From positions 323,467-387,466 of the forward strand of contig NZ_BSTC01000001.1 in the NCBI RefSeq assembly GCF_030269305.1: a stretch of DNA of 64,000 bases, in the 5' to 3' direction. Numbering within the stretch: the first letter of the stretch is position 1; every line of letters begins with the position of its first letter. Shown here in pieces: positions 41,972 through 50,445 of the stretch. The notes beneath the pieces are model-generated. The model ran no database searches, was not told the origin of the DNA, and saw only the letters and a program-made list of their open reading frames with translations. Source of the DNA: Kineosporia sp. NBRC 101731 (GTDB lineage Bacteria > Actinomycetota > Actinomycetes > Actinomycetales > Kineosporiaceae). A program made the translations under genes and the position numbers.

Positions 41972-42352
41972 TCAGTCACTGTCCGGAAGGACCAGATTGA
42001 GCACCATGCTCACGAACGTCACCACCACGGCTGCGCCGATGGCCGACCAGAAGAAGTCATCGATCGTGAACGAGATGTTCAGCTGATCCGACAGCCAGGC
42101 CACGAGCTCCAGCATCAGGGCATTGACGACGAAGGCGAACAATCCCAGTGTGAGGATGTAGAAGGGCAAAGAAAAGAGTTTCACGACCGGTTTGATGATC
42201 GCATTCACCACACCGAAGATCGCCCCGACGACGAGAAGCGTCAGCGCGGTGCGGCTCGCCCCGTCGCCGCTCACCGACACACCTGGCACCACGGCGGTGG
42301 CGACCCAGATCGCCACCGCATTCACCAGAACCTTGATCAAGATGTTCTGCAT
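41972..42352 (-). CDS. Phage-holin-4-like small membrane protein (PF04020 type)
   Basis: A 126-aa protein with four hydrophobic helices (about 5-25, 33-55, 61-85, 98-121) and the family motif VVNAIIKPVVKLFSLPFYILTLGLFAFVVNALML. Members are chromosomal and are not tied to phage; their role is unknown. ATG 42352. It follows DUF5317 on the same strand by 30 bp. Confidence 0.88.
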   Translation of the reverse strand: MQNILIKVLVNAVAIWVATAVVPGVSVSGDGASRTALTLLVVGAIFGVVNAIIKPVVKLFSLPFYILTLGLFAFVVNALMLELVAWLSDQLNISFTIDDFFWSAIGAAVVVTFVSMVLNLVLPDSD

Positions 42353-42382
42353 CTCGTGAATCCTGCCAGAGCGGGCCCAGGA

Positions 42383-42931
42383 TCACGATGCTTCGATCGT
42401 CACCGGTCTCCAGCGCGTTCCACAGATACCGAACGCGGCCACGGCCACACCGGCCAGGACGATCACGTCACCGACACTGAACACGTTCGCCATCGGAACG
42501 TCTGCCGGTATACCGAAAACGTCACCGAAGAACCACAGCACCGGTGACGGGACCGGCGCCGAATTGCTGAATCCGTTCTCGTCCGGCGTCAGACCGGCCG
42601 TTCGTAGGGCCGAGGGCGAGGCCGGCAGGGTGCCGCCGTTCACCGCAATGGTCAGCCCGTTGAGAAAAGCGCCGGACGCGATGAACCCGGCGCCGGGCAG
42701 TCGGCGGTTGGCCCACAGCACGGTGGCCAGCACCAGGTAGCTGAACACATGCAGCCCGGCCAGCACGTTCCGAGCCACTCGTCCCGACAGGCCGATGGCA
42801 GCCACCTGCAACAGCAGTCCGGGCAGGAGCCGGTGCCGGTGCGCGATGCGAACCAGCGCCAGGTTCGAGAACCGACCGCCGAGGGCTGCCGGGAACAGCA
42901 GCGCAACGGCGGCCAGCACACTCAGCATCAC
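42383..42931 (-). CDS. DUF5317 membrane protein
   Basis: A 182-aa protein with several TM helices near the N-terminus, and the closing motif FSVGDVIVLAGVAVAAFGICGTRW typical of DUF5317. Function is unknown. In this window it lies between the 30-residue peptide gene (upstream) and the holin-like gene (downstream), all on the minus strand, so the three may form one transcript. The ATG at 42931 is followed by a second ATG; either may be used. Confidence 0.8.
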   Translation of the reverse strand: MMLSVLAAVALLFPAALGGRFSNLALVRIAHRHRLLPGLLLQVAAIGLSGRVARNVLAGLHVFSYLVLATVLWANRRLPGAGFIASGAFLNGLTIAVNGGTLPASPSALRTAGLTPDENGFSNSAPVPSPVLWFFGDVFGIPADVPMANVFSVGDVIVLAGVAVAAFGICGTRWRPVTIEAS

Positions 42932-42991
42932 CGGCCCTCAAACAGCTCTCTCGTCCCGGCGGCGATCAGGCAATCCCGCCGGTCCCGGGCC

Positions 42992-43005
42992 GGGAGGTGC
43001 CCCCA
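42992..43005. repeat. Intergenic repeat copy 2 (GGGAGGTGCCCCCA)
   Basis: Second copy of the element at 1992-2005, within the 188-bp spacer between DUF5317 and the small peptide gene. The same spacer holds a direct repeat, CGGTTCACCGAA, near 43034 and 43100, and an inverted repeat, GGTGGACC...GGTCCACC, near 43051-43076. Nothing else is seen in 42932-43119. Confidence 0.5.
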
Positions 43006-43119
43006 CTTCCCCGGGGAGGGCCGGCTGGAACGGTCGGTTCACCGAATGCCTGGTGGACCGACCGGCCGGTCCACCCCGTGCGTCCGTGATCGGACCGTCC
43101 GGTTCACCGAAAAGTGCCC

Positions 43120-43212
43120 CTACCACCACTTGTGGCCCGCGCCGGCGATGGTGACGAGCAGGATGAGACTCGTGAGAGTGAGGGCTGCGCGGGCGGTCAA
43201 GTGAGCCTTCAT
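43120..43212 (-). CDS. 30-aa hydrophobic peptide ending GHKWW
   Basis: ATG 43212 to TAG 43120 encodes a peptide with a short polar start, one hydrophobic segment (LTLTSLILLVTIAGAG) and the ending GHKWW. A Trp-Trp end at the membrane surface is typical of single-helix small membrane proteins. No strong ribosome binding site is visible. It sits upstream of DUF5317 on the same strand. It was missed by length cut-offs. The 227 bp to the exporter stop at 43440 show no other gene. Confidence 0.55.
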   Translation of the reverse strand: MKAHLTARAALTLTSLILLVTIAGAGHKWW

Positions 43213-43439
43213 GGGTCACGTCCGTTCGATCGGGAGCTGTCGAAACCCGATCGTGAGGTGACTACTTTTCGTGGCGCCATGCTGGCTTTCGGCTGTCACC
43301 CCGGTGGCTCAGGCGCTCACCCGGACGGCAGCGACGTTGCCGGGCAAATCGGCGCGCGGGCCCGTTGGCGGCAGCCGTGGGCCAACCTGCTGGCGGACGC
43401 GGGTGCGGACGCGGGTGCGCGGCTCGGTGAGGGTGAGGT

Positions 43440-45098
43440 CTACTCCGCTGCGGCGCGGGCCTGGAGGCCCGACTCCGTGCGGAGCTTCTCCTCCGGCAGG
43501 AACCAGCTGATCACGAACGCGATGACCATCACCCCGGCGCCGATGGCGAAGACCAGGTGCATGGACTGGGCGAAGCCCTCGAGGACAGGCCGGGCCAGAT
43601 CGTGGTCCAGCCGGCTGAGGAACGACGAGTCGTCGATATTGATGCCGCTGCTGTCGTGGTTCTTCACCAGGTTCACGATCGGCGCGTTGGCCGGATCGCC
43701 GGCCACGGCCGGATCCTGCAGAGCCTTGCTGAATGCCGAGTCCGGGTCTCTCGCCGCCGCCTGGATCTTGCTCATGATGTTGCTCGCGACCGTGCCGAAC
43801 AGCACCGACAGGAACACGGCGGTGCCCAGGGTGCCGCCCATCTGCCGGAAGAAGGTGGCCGACGAGGTGGCGACGCCCATGTCGCGCGGAGGAACCGAGT
43901 TCTGCATGGCCAGCACCAGGGTCTGCATGTTGAAGCCCAGGCCCAGGCCGAAGATCAGGGCGAAGCAGCCGACCACGACCAACGACGTGTCCACGTTCAT
44001 CGTCGAGTACAGGAACATGCCGAGGGAGAAGAGCACCGAGCCGGCGATCGGGAAGATCTTGTAGCGGCCGGTCCTGGAGATGAACTGCCCGGACAGGATC
44101 GAGCCGGACATCATTCCGGCGGTCAGGGGCAGCATCAGCAGGCCCGACTCGGTCGGCGAGTGCTCCTTCACGATCTGCAGGTAGAGCGGCAGCGCGGCCA
44201 GGCCACCGAACATCCCCACACCGATGATGAAGTTCAGCGTCGAGCCGATGGTGAAGGTGCGGTTGCCCAGTAGGCGGATCGGGATCAGGGCGTCGTCACC
44301 GATACGCCGTTCGGCCGCCACGAAGGTGAAGAACCCGATCACCCCGACCGCGATGCAGGCGATCGAGCGGCCACTGGTCCAGCCCCAGATGCGGCCCTGC
44401 TCGGCCACGACCAGCAGCGGCACCAGCATCACGGTGAGGGCCACGGCCCCGGGCACGTCGATGCGGTGGTCCCGGCGGGTGTGCGGGATGTGCAGGACGC
44501 GTCCCACCACGGTGAGCGCGATGATGCCGATGGGAACGTTGATGAGGAAGACCCAGCGCCAGCCGCTGACCCAGAGGATCGTGTCGGTGCCCGCGAAGAA
44601 CCCACCGACGAGCGGGCCAAGCACGCTGGACGAGCCGAAAACGGCCAGGAAGTAGCCCTGGTACTTGGCCCGGTCGCGGGGCGGGACGATGTCGCCGACG
44701 ATCGCCAGGGCCAGCGAGAACAGGCCGCCCGCGCCCAGCCCCTGGAAGGCTCGGAAGGCCGCCAGCTGGTACATGTCCTGCGCCAGACCGCACATCGCCG
44801 AGCCGACCACGAAGAGTGAGATCGCGGTGAGGAAGAACGGACGACGTCCGTAGAGGTCGGACAGCTTTCCGTAGAGCGGGGTCGAGATCGTCGAGGTGAT
44901 CAGGTACGCCGTGGTCACCCAGGCCTGCACGCTGAGTCCGTCGAGATCGTCAGAGATCGTGCGGATCGACGTCGAGACGATCGTCAGGTCGAGAGCCGCC
45001 AGCAACATACCCATCATCAGCCCGCTGATGATCACCAGGATCTGACGGTGCGTGAGCGCAGTGGCCGCACCGGGCTCCGGTGGCGTCGGGGTGGACAT
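43440..45098 (-). CDS. DHA2-family MFS multidrug exporter (EmrB/QacA type)
   Basis: A 552-aa, 14-helix proton antiporter. Motif D1 LAALDLTIVSTSI lies near 34, motif A GKLSDLYGRRPFF near 75 and motif C region FGSSSVLGPLVGGFF near 155. A large loop between the last helices (about 440-515) is polar. It exports hydrophobic compounds; the substrate is unknown. ATG 45098 follows GAGGAG. The frame extends upstream to 46013 but only as a shadow of the divergent nitrilase gene. No TetR gene is adjacent. Confidence 0.9.
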   Translation of the reverse strand: MSTPTPPEPGAATALTHRQILVIISGLMMGMLLAALDLTIVSTSIRTISDDLDGLSVQAWVTTAYLITSTISTPLYGKLSDLYGRRPFFLTAISLFVVGSAMCGLAQDMYQLAAFRAFQGLGAGGLFSLALAIVGDIVPPRDRAKYQGYFLAVFGSSSVLGPLVGGFFAGTDTILWVSGWRWVFLINVPIGIIALTVVGRVLHIPHTRRDHRIDVPGAVALTVMLVPLLVVAEQGRIWGWTSGRSIACIAVGVIGFFTFVAAERRIGDDALIPIRLLGNRTFTIGSTLNFIIGVGMFGGLAALPLYLQIVKEHSPTESGLLMLPLTAGMMSGSILSGQFISRTGRYKIFPIAGSVLFSLGMFLYSTMNVDTSLVVVGCFALIFGLGLGFNMQTLVLAMQNSVPPRDMGVATSSATFFRQMGGTLGTAVFLSVLFGTVASNIMSKIQAAARDPDSAFSKALQDPAVAGDPANAPIVNLVKNHDSSGINIDDSSFLSRLDHDLARPVLEGFAQSMHLVFAIGAGVMVIAFVISWFLPEEKLRTESGLQARAAAE

Positions 45099-45273
45099 GC
45101 TGCTCCTCGGGCAAGGGCACCTCACCGGGTGGCCGGTGCAGGCGGGGTCAAGGGTGCATCGGACGATCGAGCCAGTGCAGTAAGCGATCGGGCGCGAGCA
45201 GATGGAGCCTTTCGATGGTGCCTCGCGATGGTGCCAGGAAGCACCCCGGGGCCGCCTCGTGGTCGGCGGCCAT

Positions 45274-45318
45274 GGCTGACCGGGCTGACCGGGCTGACAG
45301 GGCTGACCGGGCTGACAG
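45274..45318. repeat. Five tandem 9-bp units before the nitrilase gene
   Basis: GGCTGACCG, GGCTGACCG, GGCTGACAG, GGCTGACCG, GGCTGACAG follow one another and end 23 bp before the nitrilase ATG. They lie in the divergent promoter region with the exporter. They could be a regulator-binding array or a slippage microsatellite. Confidence 0.85.
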
Positions 45319-45341
45319 CGGGGCCACGTACGCTGACGTCC

Positions 45342-46151
45342 ATGCGCGTACACGTGCTCCAGCTGGCCTACGGGGACGACGAACCGGTCGCCGAGCGGGT
45401 GCGTCGCGCCGCCGCGCTGGTGGCCGGGCAGTCCGGCGCCGATCTGGTGGTGCTGCCCGAGCTCTGGGCGCCGACCGGGTTCGGTTACCGGGGCTGGGCG
45501 CAGGCGGCCGAATCGCTGCGCGGCCCCACCGTCACGGCGATCTGCGAGGCGGCGCAGCAGGTGGGCGCCTATGTCCACGCCGGTTCGATCATCGAGTCGG
45601 TCACTGAGGACGAGCCTCAGGGCCCCCAGGGGCGGGGCCGGTGGAACACGTCGGTGCTGATCGGGCGGGACGGTCTGCCCATGGTCAGCTACCGCAAGGT
45701 GCACCGGTTCGGGTTCGCCGCGGGTGAGCCCGACCTGATCGAGGCCGGCACCGAGCTGGTGACGGCCGGGCTTTCGGTCGCCGGCGGGCACGTCACCGCC
45801 GGCCTGGCCACCTGCTACGACCTCCGCTTCCCCGAGCTGTTCCGCGGCCTGACCGATCAGGGGGCCGAGCTGTTCATCGTGCCCGCCGCCTGGCCCGCGG
45901 CCCGGGTCGAGCACTGGCGGCTGCTGGGACGGGCCCGCGCGGTGGAGAACCAGGCCGTCATGATTCAGTGCAATACGGCCGGCACCCACGCGGGCACCAG
46001 AATGGGCGGGCACAGTCAGGTGGTCGCGGCCACCGGTGAGGTGCTGGCCGAGGCCGGTGCCGACGAGACCGTACTGGTGGCAGACATCGACCTGGTCGCG
46101 GCGGCCGAGTACCGGTCGAGCTTCCCGGTCCTTGCCGACCGGCGACTGTGA
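45342..46151 (+). CDS. Carbon-nitrogen hydrolase (nitrilase superfamily)
   Basis: A 269-aa amidase-like enzyme with the catalytic Glu in VVLPELW (about 41), Lys in SYRKVHRFGF (about 113) and Cys in TCYDLRFPELF (about 158). The order and length fit omega-amidase / Nit2-like members that hydrolyse small amides; the exact substrate is unknown. ATG 45342 begins the first beta strand (MRVHVLQLAYG). It is divergent from the MFS exporter. Confidence 0.9.
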   Translation: MRVHVLQLAYGDDEPVAERVRRAAALVAGQSGADLVVLPELWAPTGFGYRGWAQAAESLRGPTVTAICEAAQQVGAYVHAGSIIESVTEDEPQGPQGRGRWNTSVLIGRDGLPMVSYRKVHRFGFAAGEPDLIEAGTELVTAGLSVAGGHVTAGLATCYDLRFPELFRGLTDQGAELFIVPAAWPAARVEHWRLLGRARAVENQAVMIQCNTAGTHAGTRMGGHSQVVAATGEVLAEAGADETVLVADIDLVAAAEYRSSFPVLADRRL

Positions 46152-46162
46152 TGCCTGCGCAA

Positions 46163-46194
46163 CAGTTCTGACGAGACCTCAGTTCTGACGAGAC
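46163..46194. repeat. Two 15-bp direct repeats upstream of the CopD-CtaG gene
   Basis: CAGTTCTGACGAGAC occurs at 46163-46177 and 46180-46194, two bases apart, 21 bp before the GTG at 46216. The tight, near-promoter placement suggests a regulator site or a slippage product. Confidence 0.7.
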
Positions 46195-46215
46195 TTCGAA
46201 ACGGATGACCACCAG

Positions 46216-48246
46216 GTGAGCAGCACGACGACGATCCGCCCTCTCGCCCCTGTCGATCTGGGCCGGATGGCGGCCGTCGGCGCTGTCCTGGTCGCACTGG
46301 CCCTCGGCGTCGCGGCGGCTGCGGCGGCCGGGTCCGGGGCCGTGGCACCGAGCATCCTGCAAGACGCCGGGCCGCTGGTGCGCTGGGGACTGATTCTCGC
46401 CCGGGTCATCGCCGACATCGCCGGATCGGTCACGGTCGGCGTGCTGCTGCTGACGGCCTTCGCGTTGCCCGTGGGCAAACAGGGCCAGGCCCACCGCCCG
46501 GCCTTCCTGATCGCCGCGGCCGCCTCCACGATCTGGGCCCTGGCCGCGATCGCCCTGCTCGTGTTCAACCTCGCCGACGTGCTCGGCGCGCCCGTCGACA
46601 GCCCCGGTTTCGGCAGTCAGCTGGTGGCTTACACCCGTGACATCGACCTGGGCCGGGGCCTGGGCCTGACCGCCGCCGGGGCCGCGGTGGTGGGCCTGCT
46701 CGCGGCCGGCGCGGTGAAGACCACCTCGGCCGCCTGGCTCGCCGGCGGCTCGCTGGCCTGCCTGGTTCCGACCGCCCTGAACGGGCACGCCAGCAGCAGC
46801 TCCGACCACCAGACCGCCGTCACCAGCCTGGGCCTGCACCTGATCGGGGCCTCGGTGTGGGTCGGTGGACTGGCCGCGCTGCTGCTGCTTGCCCCCACGA
46901 TCAAGGGCACGGTGCTGGCCGCCACGGCGCAGCGCTACTCCACCTTCGCGCTCTGGTCGTTCATCGCCGTCGGGGTGTCCGGGCTGATCAACTCCTGGCT
47001 GCGGATCGGCAGCCTGGGCAACCTGGGCAACAGCTACGGGTTGCTGCTGCTGGGTAAGACCGTGGCCCTGGTGCTGCTGGGCCTGTTCGGATATCGCCAC
47101 CGGGCGGCCACGCTGCCCGATCTGGAGGCCGGTCGGGCAGGCGCCTTCACCCGTCTCGCCGTGGTGGAGCTCGGCGTGATGGCCATGGCGTTCGGCCTGG
47201 CCTCGGCCCTGTCGCGCACACCCCCGCCGAACGAGGGCGAGCGCACCACCGACCTGGCCCAGGCCATCACGGGTTACCCGATGCCGCCCGCGCCGAACCT
47301 GACCCGCTGGCTCACCAGCTGGCAACCCGATCTGATGTGGGTCGTCATCGCCGCGGTCGCCCTCTACGCCTACGCGACCGGCGTGATCCGGCTGCACCGC
47401 CGGGGCGACACCTGGCCGGTGGGTCGCACCGTCGCCCTCGTGGGCGGCCTGGCGTTCCTGATCTACACCACCTGCGGCGGGCCCGCCGTCTACGGTCGGG
47501 TCACGTTCAGCGGCCACATGGTCATGCACATGATGCTGACGATGATCGTGCCTCCGCTGCTGGTGCTCGCCGCCCCGGTCACGCTGGCGCTGCGCACCCT
47601 GCCGGTGCGCAAGGACGGCAGCCGCGGCGCCCGGGAGTGGCTGCTGATCATCACCGAATCGCGCTACCTGCGGGTGCTCTCGTTCCCCCCGGTCGCGGCC
47701 GTGCTGTTCGCCGGCAGCCTGGTGGTCTTCTACTACACCGACCTGTTCGAGCTGGCGCTGACCACCCACACCGGCCACGAACTGATGGACGTGCACTTCC
47801 TGTTCAGCGGCTACCTGTTCGCCTGGACGATGATCGGTGTCGACCCCGGCCCCCAGCGCATGGGCTTCCCGTTCCGGCTGATCGTGCTGCTGGCCACCAT
47901 GGCCTTCCACGCGTTCTTCTTCCTCGCCCTGATGAACGGTGAGACCGTGCTGCAGCCCGATTTCTTCGGCAACCTGGGCCGCACCTGGGGCTCGGGTCTG
48001 CTGGAGAACCAGCAGACCGGCGGCGGCATCGGCTGGGGCATCGGCGAGTTCCCGACCCTGCTGATCGCGATCGCCCTGATGATCCAGTGGTCCCGTTCCA
48101 GTGACCGCGAGGCCCGGCGTTACGACCGGCAGGCCGACCGCGACGGCGATGCCGAGCTCGAGGCCTACAACCAGATGCTCTCGAAGCTCTCCGGAAAGAA
48201 GAACCCAACTCCGACGAACGAGCCGGAGAAGCCCGCCGCTTCGTGA
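46216..48246 (+). CDS. CopD-CtaG fusion: copper import / cytochrome oxidase assembly protein
   Basis: A 676-aa polytopic membrane protein. The N-terminal half (about 1-340, eight or so helices) is CopD-like, with the conserved HASSSSDHQTAV region and LHLIGASVWVGGL. The C-terminal half (about 370-630) is CtaG/caa3-like, with FSGHMVMHMMLTMIVPPLLVLAAP and YYTDLFELALTTHTGHELMDVHFL, rich in His and Met. Such fusions are common in actinomycetes and move copper for cytochrome c oxidase. The tail is charged. GTG 46216 was the only suitable start. It lies far from the copA operon. Confidence 0.9.
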   Translation: MSSTTTIRPLAPVDLGRMAAVGAVLVALALGVAAAAAAGSGAVAPSILQDAGPLVRWGLILARVIADIAGSVTVGVLLLTAFALPVGKQGQAHRPAFLIAAAASTIWALAAIALLVFNLADVLGAPVDSPGFGSQLVAYTRDIDLGRGLGLTAAGAAVVGLLAAGAVKTTSAAWLAGGSLACLVPTALNGHASSSSDHQTAVTSLGLHLIGASVWVGGLAALLLLAPTIKGTVLAATAQRYSTFALWSFIAVGVSGLINSWLRIGSLGNLGNSYGLLLLGKTVALVLLGLFGYRHRAATLPDLEAGRAGAFTRLAVVELGVMAMAFGLASALSRTPPPNEGERTTDLAQAITGYPMPPAPNLTRWLTSWQPDLMWVVIAAVALYAYATGVIRLHRRGDTWPVGRTVALVGGLAFLIYTTCGGPAVYGRVTFSGHMVMHMMLTMIVPPLLVLAAPVTLALRTLPVRKDGSRGAREWLLIITESRYLRVLSFPPVAAVLFAGSLVVFYYTDLFELALTTHTGHELMDVHFLFSGYLFAWTMIGVDPGPQRMGFPFRLIVLLATMAFHAFFFLALMNGETVLQPDFFGNLGRTWGSGLLENQQTGGGIGWGIGEFPTLLIAIALMIQWSRSSDREARRYDRQADRDGDAELEAYNQMLSKLSGKKNPTPTNEPEKPAAS

Positions 48247-48259
48247 TAGGACGAATCGG

Positions 48260-50305
48260 GTGACCTCCACCGAGCTCGGCTTCGGCGACCTGGACCACTT
48301 CATCGAGCAGCCCCGGATCTCCGGGCTGGCGCTCTCTCCGGACGGAACTCGGCTGGTCACAGCCGTTTCCGTGCTCGGGCCGAAGCGCACGAACTACGTC
48401 AGTTCGCTGTGGGAGGTGCCGACCGACCCCTCCGGCCCGGCCCCCCGGCGGCTCACCTGGGGGGCGGACGGCGAGAGCGGCCCGGTGTTCCGGCCGGACG
48501 GCTCGCTGTTGTTCCTGACCTCCCGGCCCGATCCGGACGAGGAGGCCGATGAGCAGCCGGCCGCGCTCTGGCTGCTGCCGGCCGGTGCCGGTGAGGCCCG
48601 GCCCTTCGTCACCCGGCCCGGCGGGGTGAGCAGCGCCGTGGTCGCTGCGGACTCCGGCACGGTGGTGCTGTCGTCGCCGACTTTCGCCTCGTCCACCGCT
48701 GAGGACGAGCGCCGGCACAAGGCCCGTCAGGAGCTGAAGGTCGGCGCCACGCTGCACGACGCGGCGCCCTTCCGCTTCTGGGACGAGTTCTGGGGCCCGG
48801 CCCCCGACCGGCTCTATCTGGTGTCCGACGGGTCCGACGGGTCTGATGTTTCCGGCGACGCGGCCGGCGATGTCGAGCCGAAAGACCTCACCGGTCACAC
48901 CGGCCCGGCCCTGCGCCTCGGCCCGGACCACGCGATCACCCCCGACGGCTCCACGGTCATCGCGACCTGGCAGACGATCGGGGCCGGTGGCGTGTTGCGG
49001 CCTGTCCTGGTCGCGATCGACGTGGCCACCGGTGAGCGCCGCACCCTGCTCGACGACCCGGGCCTGGAGTTCTCCGGCCCGGTGATCTCGGCCGACGGCA
49101 CCAAGGTCGCCGTGGTCGCGGAGCAGACCTCCACCCTGGAAGAGCCCAGTGACGTGCGGCTGGTAGTGCTGCACCGGGCGACCGGTGAGACCCACGAGGC
49201 CGCTCCCGGCTGGGACCGCTGGCCGGCCGGTCCGGCGGTGTGGACGCCGGACGGTGAGGCGCTGCTGGTCGTGGCCGACGAGCAGGGCCACGCCCCAGTG
49301 TTCCGGATCGACCTGAACGGTCGCACCGTGCGCCGCCTGACCGGCGAGGGCACCTTCAGCAACCTGGTGATCGCGCGCGACGGGTCCGCGCTCTACGCCC
49401 TGCACTCGGCCGTCGACTCACCACCCACCCCGGTGCGCATCGACCCGGTGACCGGCGAGACCACGCAGTTACCTCGTCCGGTGCTCCGGCCCGACCTGCC
49501 CGGCACCCTCACCGAGATCACGACCACGGCGCAGGACGGCACCGCGCTGCGGGGCTGGCTCGTGCTCCCCGACGGGGCCGGCCCGGAAAGCCCTGCCCCG
49601 CTCCTGCTCTGGGTGCATGGCGGGCCGATGGCCTCGTGGAACGCCTGGAACTGGCGCTGGAACCCGTGGCTCGCCGCAGCCCGGGGATACGCCGTGCTGC
49701 TGCCCGACCCCGCGCTCTCCACCGGCTACGGCCGCGAGTTCCTGCAGCGTGGCTGGTCCGGCTGGGGGCAGGCGCCCTACACGGACGTGCTCGCGCTCAC
49801 CGATGCGGCGGTGGCCCGCGACGACATCGACGCCGACCGCACCGCGGCGATGGGTGCCTCGTTCGGTGGGTACCTGGTCAACTGGATCGCGGGGCACACC
49901 GACCGGTTCCGGGGCATCGTGGCGCACGCCGGCATCTGGAACCTGGAGACCTTCCATCTCACCACCGACGCCGGTTTCTACTGGAACCAGGTGATGGGCC
50001 CCAAGACGCGCACGGAGAACTCGCCCCACCACCACGTCGAGGCGATCACCACCCCGGTCCTGATCATTCACGGAGAGAAGGACTACCGCACGCCCGTCAA
50101 CGAGGGCCTGTCGATGTTCGCCCGGCTCAGCGAGCTGAACGTCACCGACGAGGGCACGATGAAACACCGTCTCCTGGCGTTCCCCGACGAGAACCACTGG
50201 GTGCTCAAGCCGCAGAACGCCCGGATCTGGTACGAGACGGTCTTCGCGTTTCTCGCCCACACCGTTCTCGACGAGCCGTGGCAAGCACCGGAGCTGCTGC
50301 GGTAG
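48260..50305 (+). CDS. S9-family prolyl oligopeptidase-type peptidase
   Basis: A peptidase of about 681 aa with no signal peptide. The N-terminal half is a beta-propeller of WD-like segments (LALSPDGTRLV and repeats). The C-terminal alpha/beta hydrolase has the nucleophile in GASFGGYLV (about 532), Asp in GEKDYRTP (about 613) and His in DENHWV (about 651). This set defines S9 acylaminoacyl- or dipeptidyl-type peptidases that cut short peptides. A DGSDGSD repeat sits in the propeller. GTG 48260 follows AGGA; it is 13 bp after the CopD-CtaG stop, so co-transcription is likely. Confidence 0.92.
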   Translation: MTSTELGFGDLDHFIEQPRISGLALSPDGTRLVTAVSVLGPKRTNYVSSLWEVPTDPSGPAPRRLTWGADGESGPVFRPDGSLLFLTSRPDPDEEADEQPAALWLLPAGAGEARPFVTRPGGVSSAVVAADSGTVVLSSPTFASSTAEDERRHKARQELKVGATLHDAAPFRFWDEFWGPAPDRLYLVSDGSDGSDVSGDAAGDVEPKDLTGHTGPALRLGPDHAITPDGSTVIATWQTIGAGGVLRPVLVAIDVATGERRTLLDDPGLEFSGPVISADGTKVAVVAEQTSTLEEPSDVRLVVLHRATGETHEAAPGWDRWPAGPAVWTPDGEALLVVADEQGHAPVFRIDLNGRTVRRLTGEGTFSNLVIARDGSALYALHSAVDSPPTPVRIDPVTGETTQLPRPVLRPDLPGTLTEITTTAQDGTALRGWLVLPDGAGPESPAPLLLWVHGGPMASWNAWNWRWNPWLAAARGYAVLLPDPALSTGYGREFLQRGWSGWGQAPYTDVLALTDAAVARDDIDADRTAAMGASFGGYLVNWIAGHTDRFRGIVAHAGIWNLETFHLTTDAGFYWNQVMGPKTRTENSPHHHVEAITTPVLIIHGEKDYRTPVNEGLSMFARLSELNVTDEGTMKHRLLAFPDENHWVLKPQNARIWYETVFAFLAHTVLDEPWQAPELLR

Positions 50306-50317
50306 AAGATGGGTGCA

Positions 50318-50335
50318 CCCGGGCACTTGCCCGGG
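50318..50335 (+). terminator. Hairpin after the S9 peptidase gene
   Basis: CCCGGGC-ACTT-GCCCGGG, 13 bp after the stop codon, is a compact GC stem. A second small stem, CGTTGC-CCGT-GCAACG, follows at about 50344-50359. Confidence 0.6.
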
Positions 50336-50445
50336 AAACTTCTCGTTGCCCGTGCAACGTTCTACCTTCGGCCCGCGTCTTGCACCGTGGGAGGACGCCG
50401 ACGGGATGCCGGCGAACGGGACTCCAGGAGTGAGGGAAAGGCGTG

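Noticed and set aside
41972-42352. Prophage signal from the holin-like gene
   Set aside because: Members of this family are chromosomal; no integrase, terminase, capsid or lysin gene is nearby.
43440-46013. 857-aa reading of the MFS exporter
   Set aside because: The extra N-terminal 305 residues are the antisense of the nitrilase gene; ATG 45098 with GAGGAG is the real start.
45958-48390. 810-aa open frame antisense to the CopD-CtaG fusion
   Set aside because: Rich in His, Gln, Arg and Gly without domains; the plus-strand protein is a clear membrane fusion.
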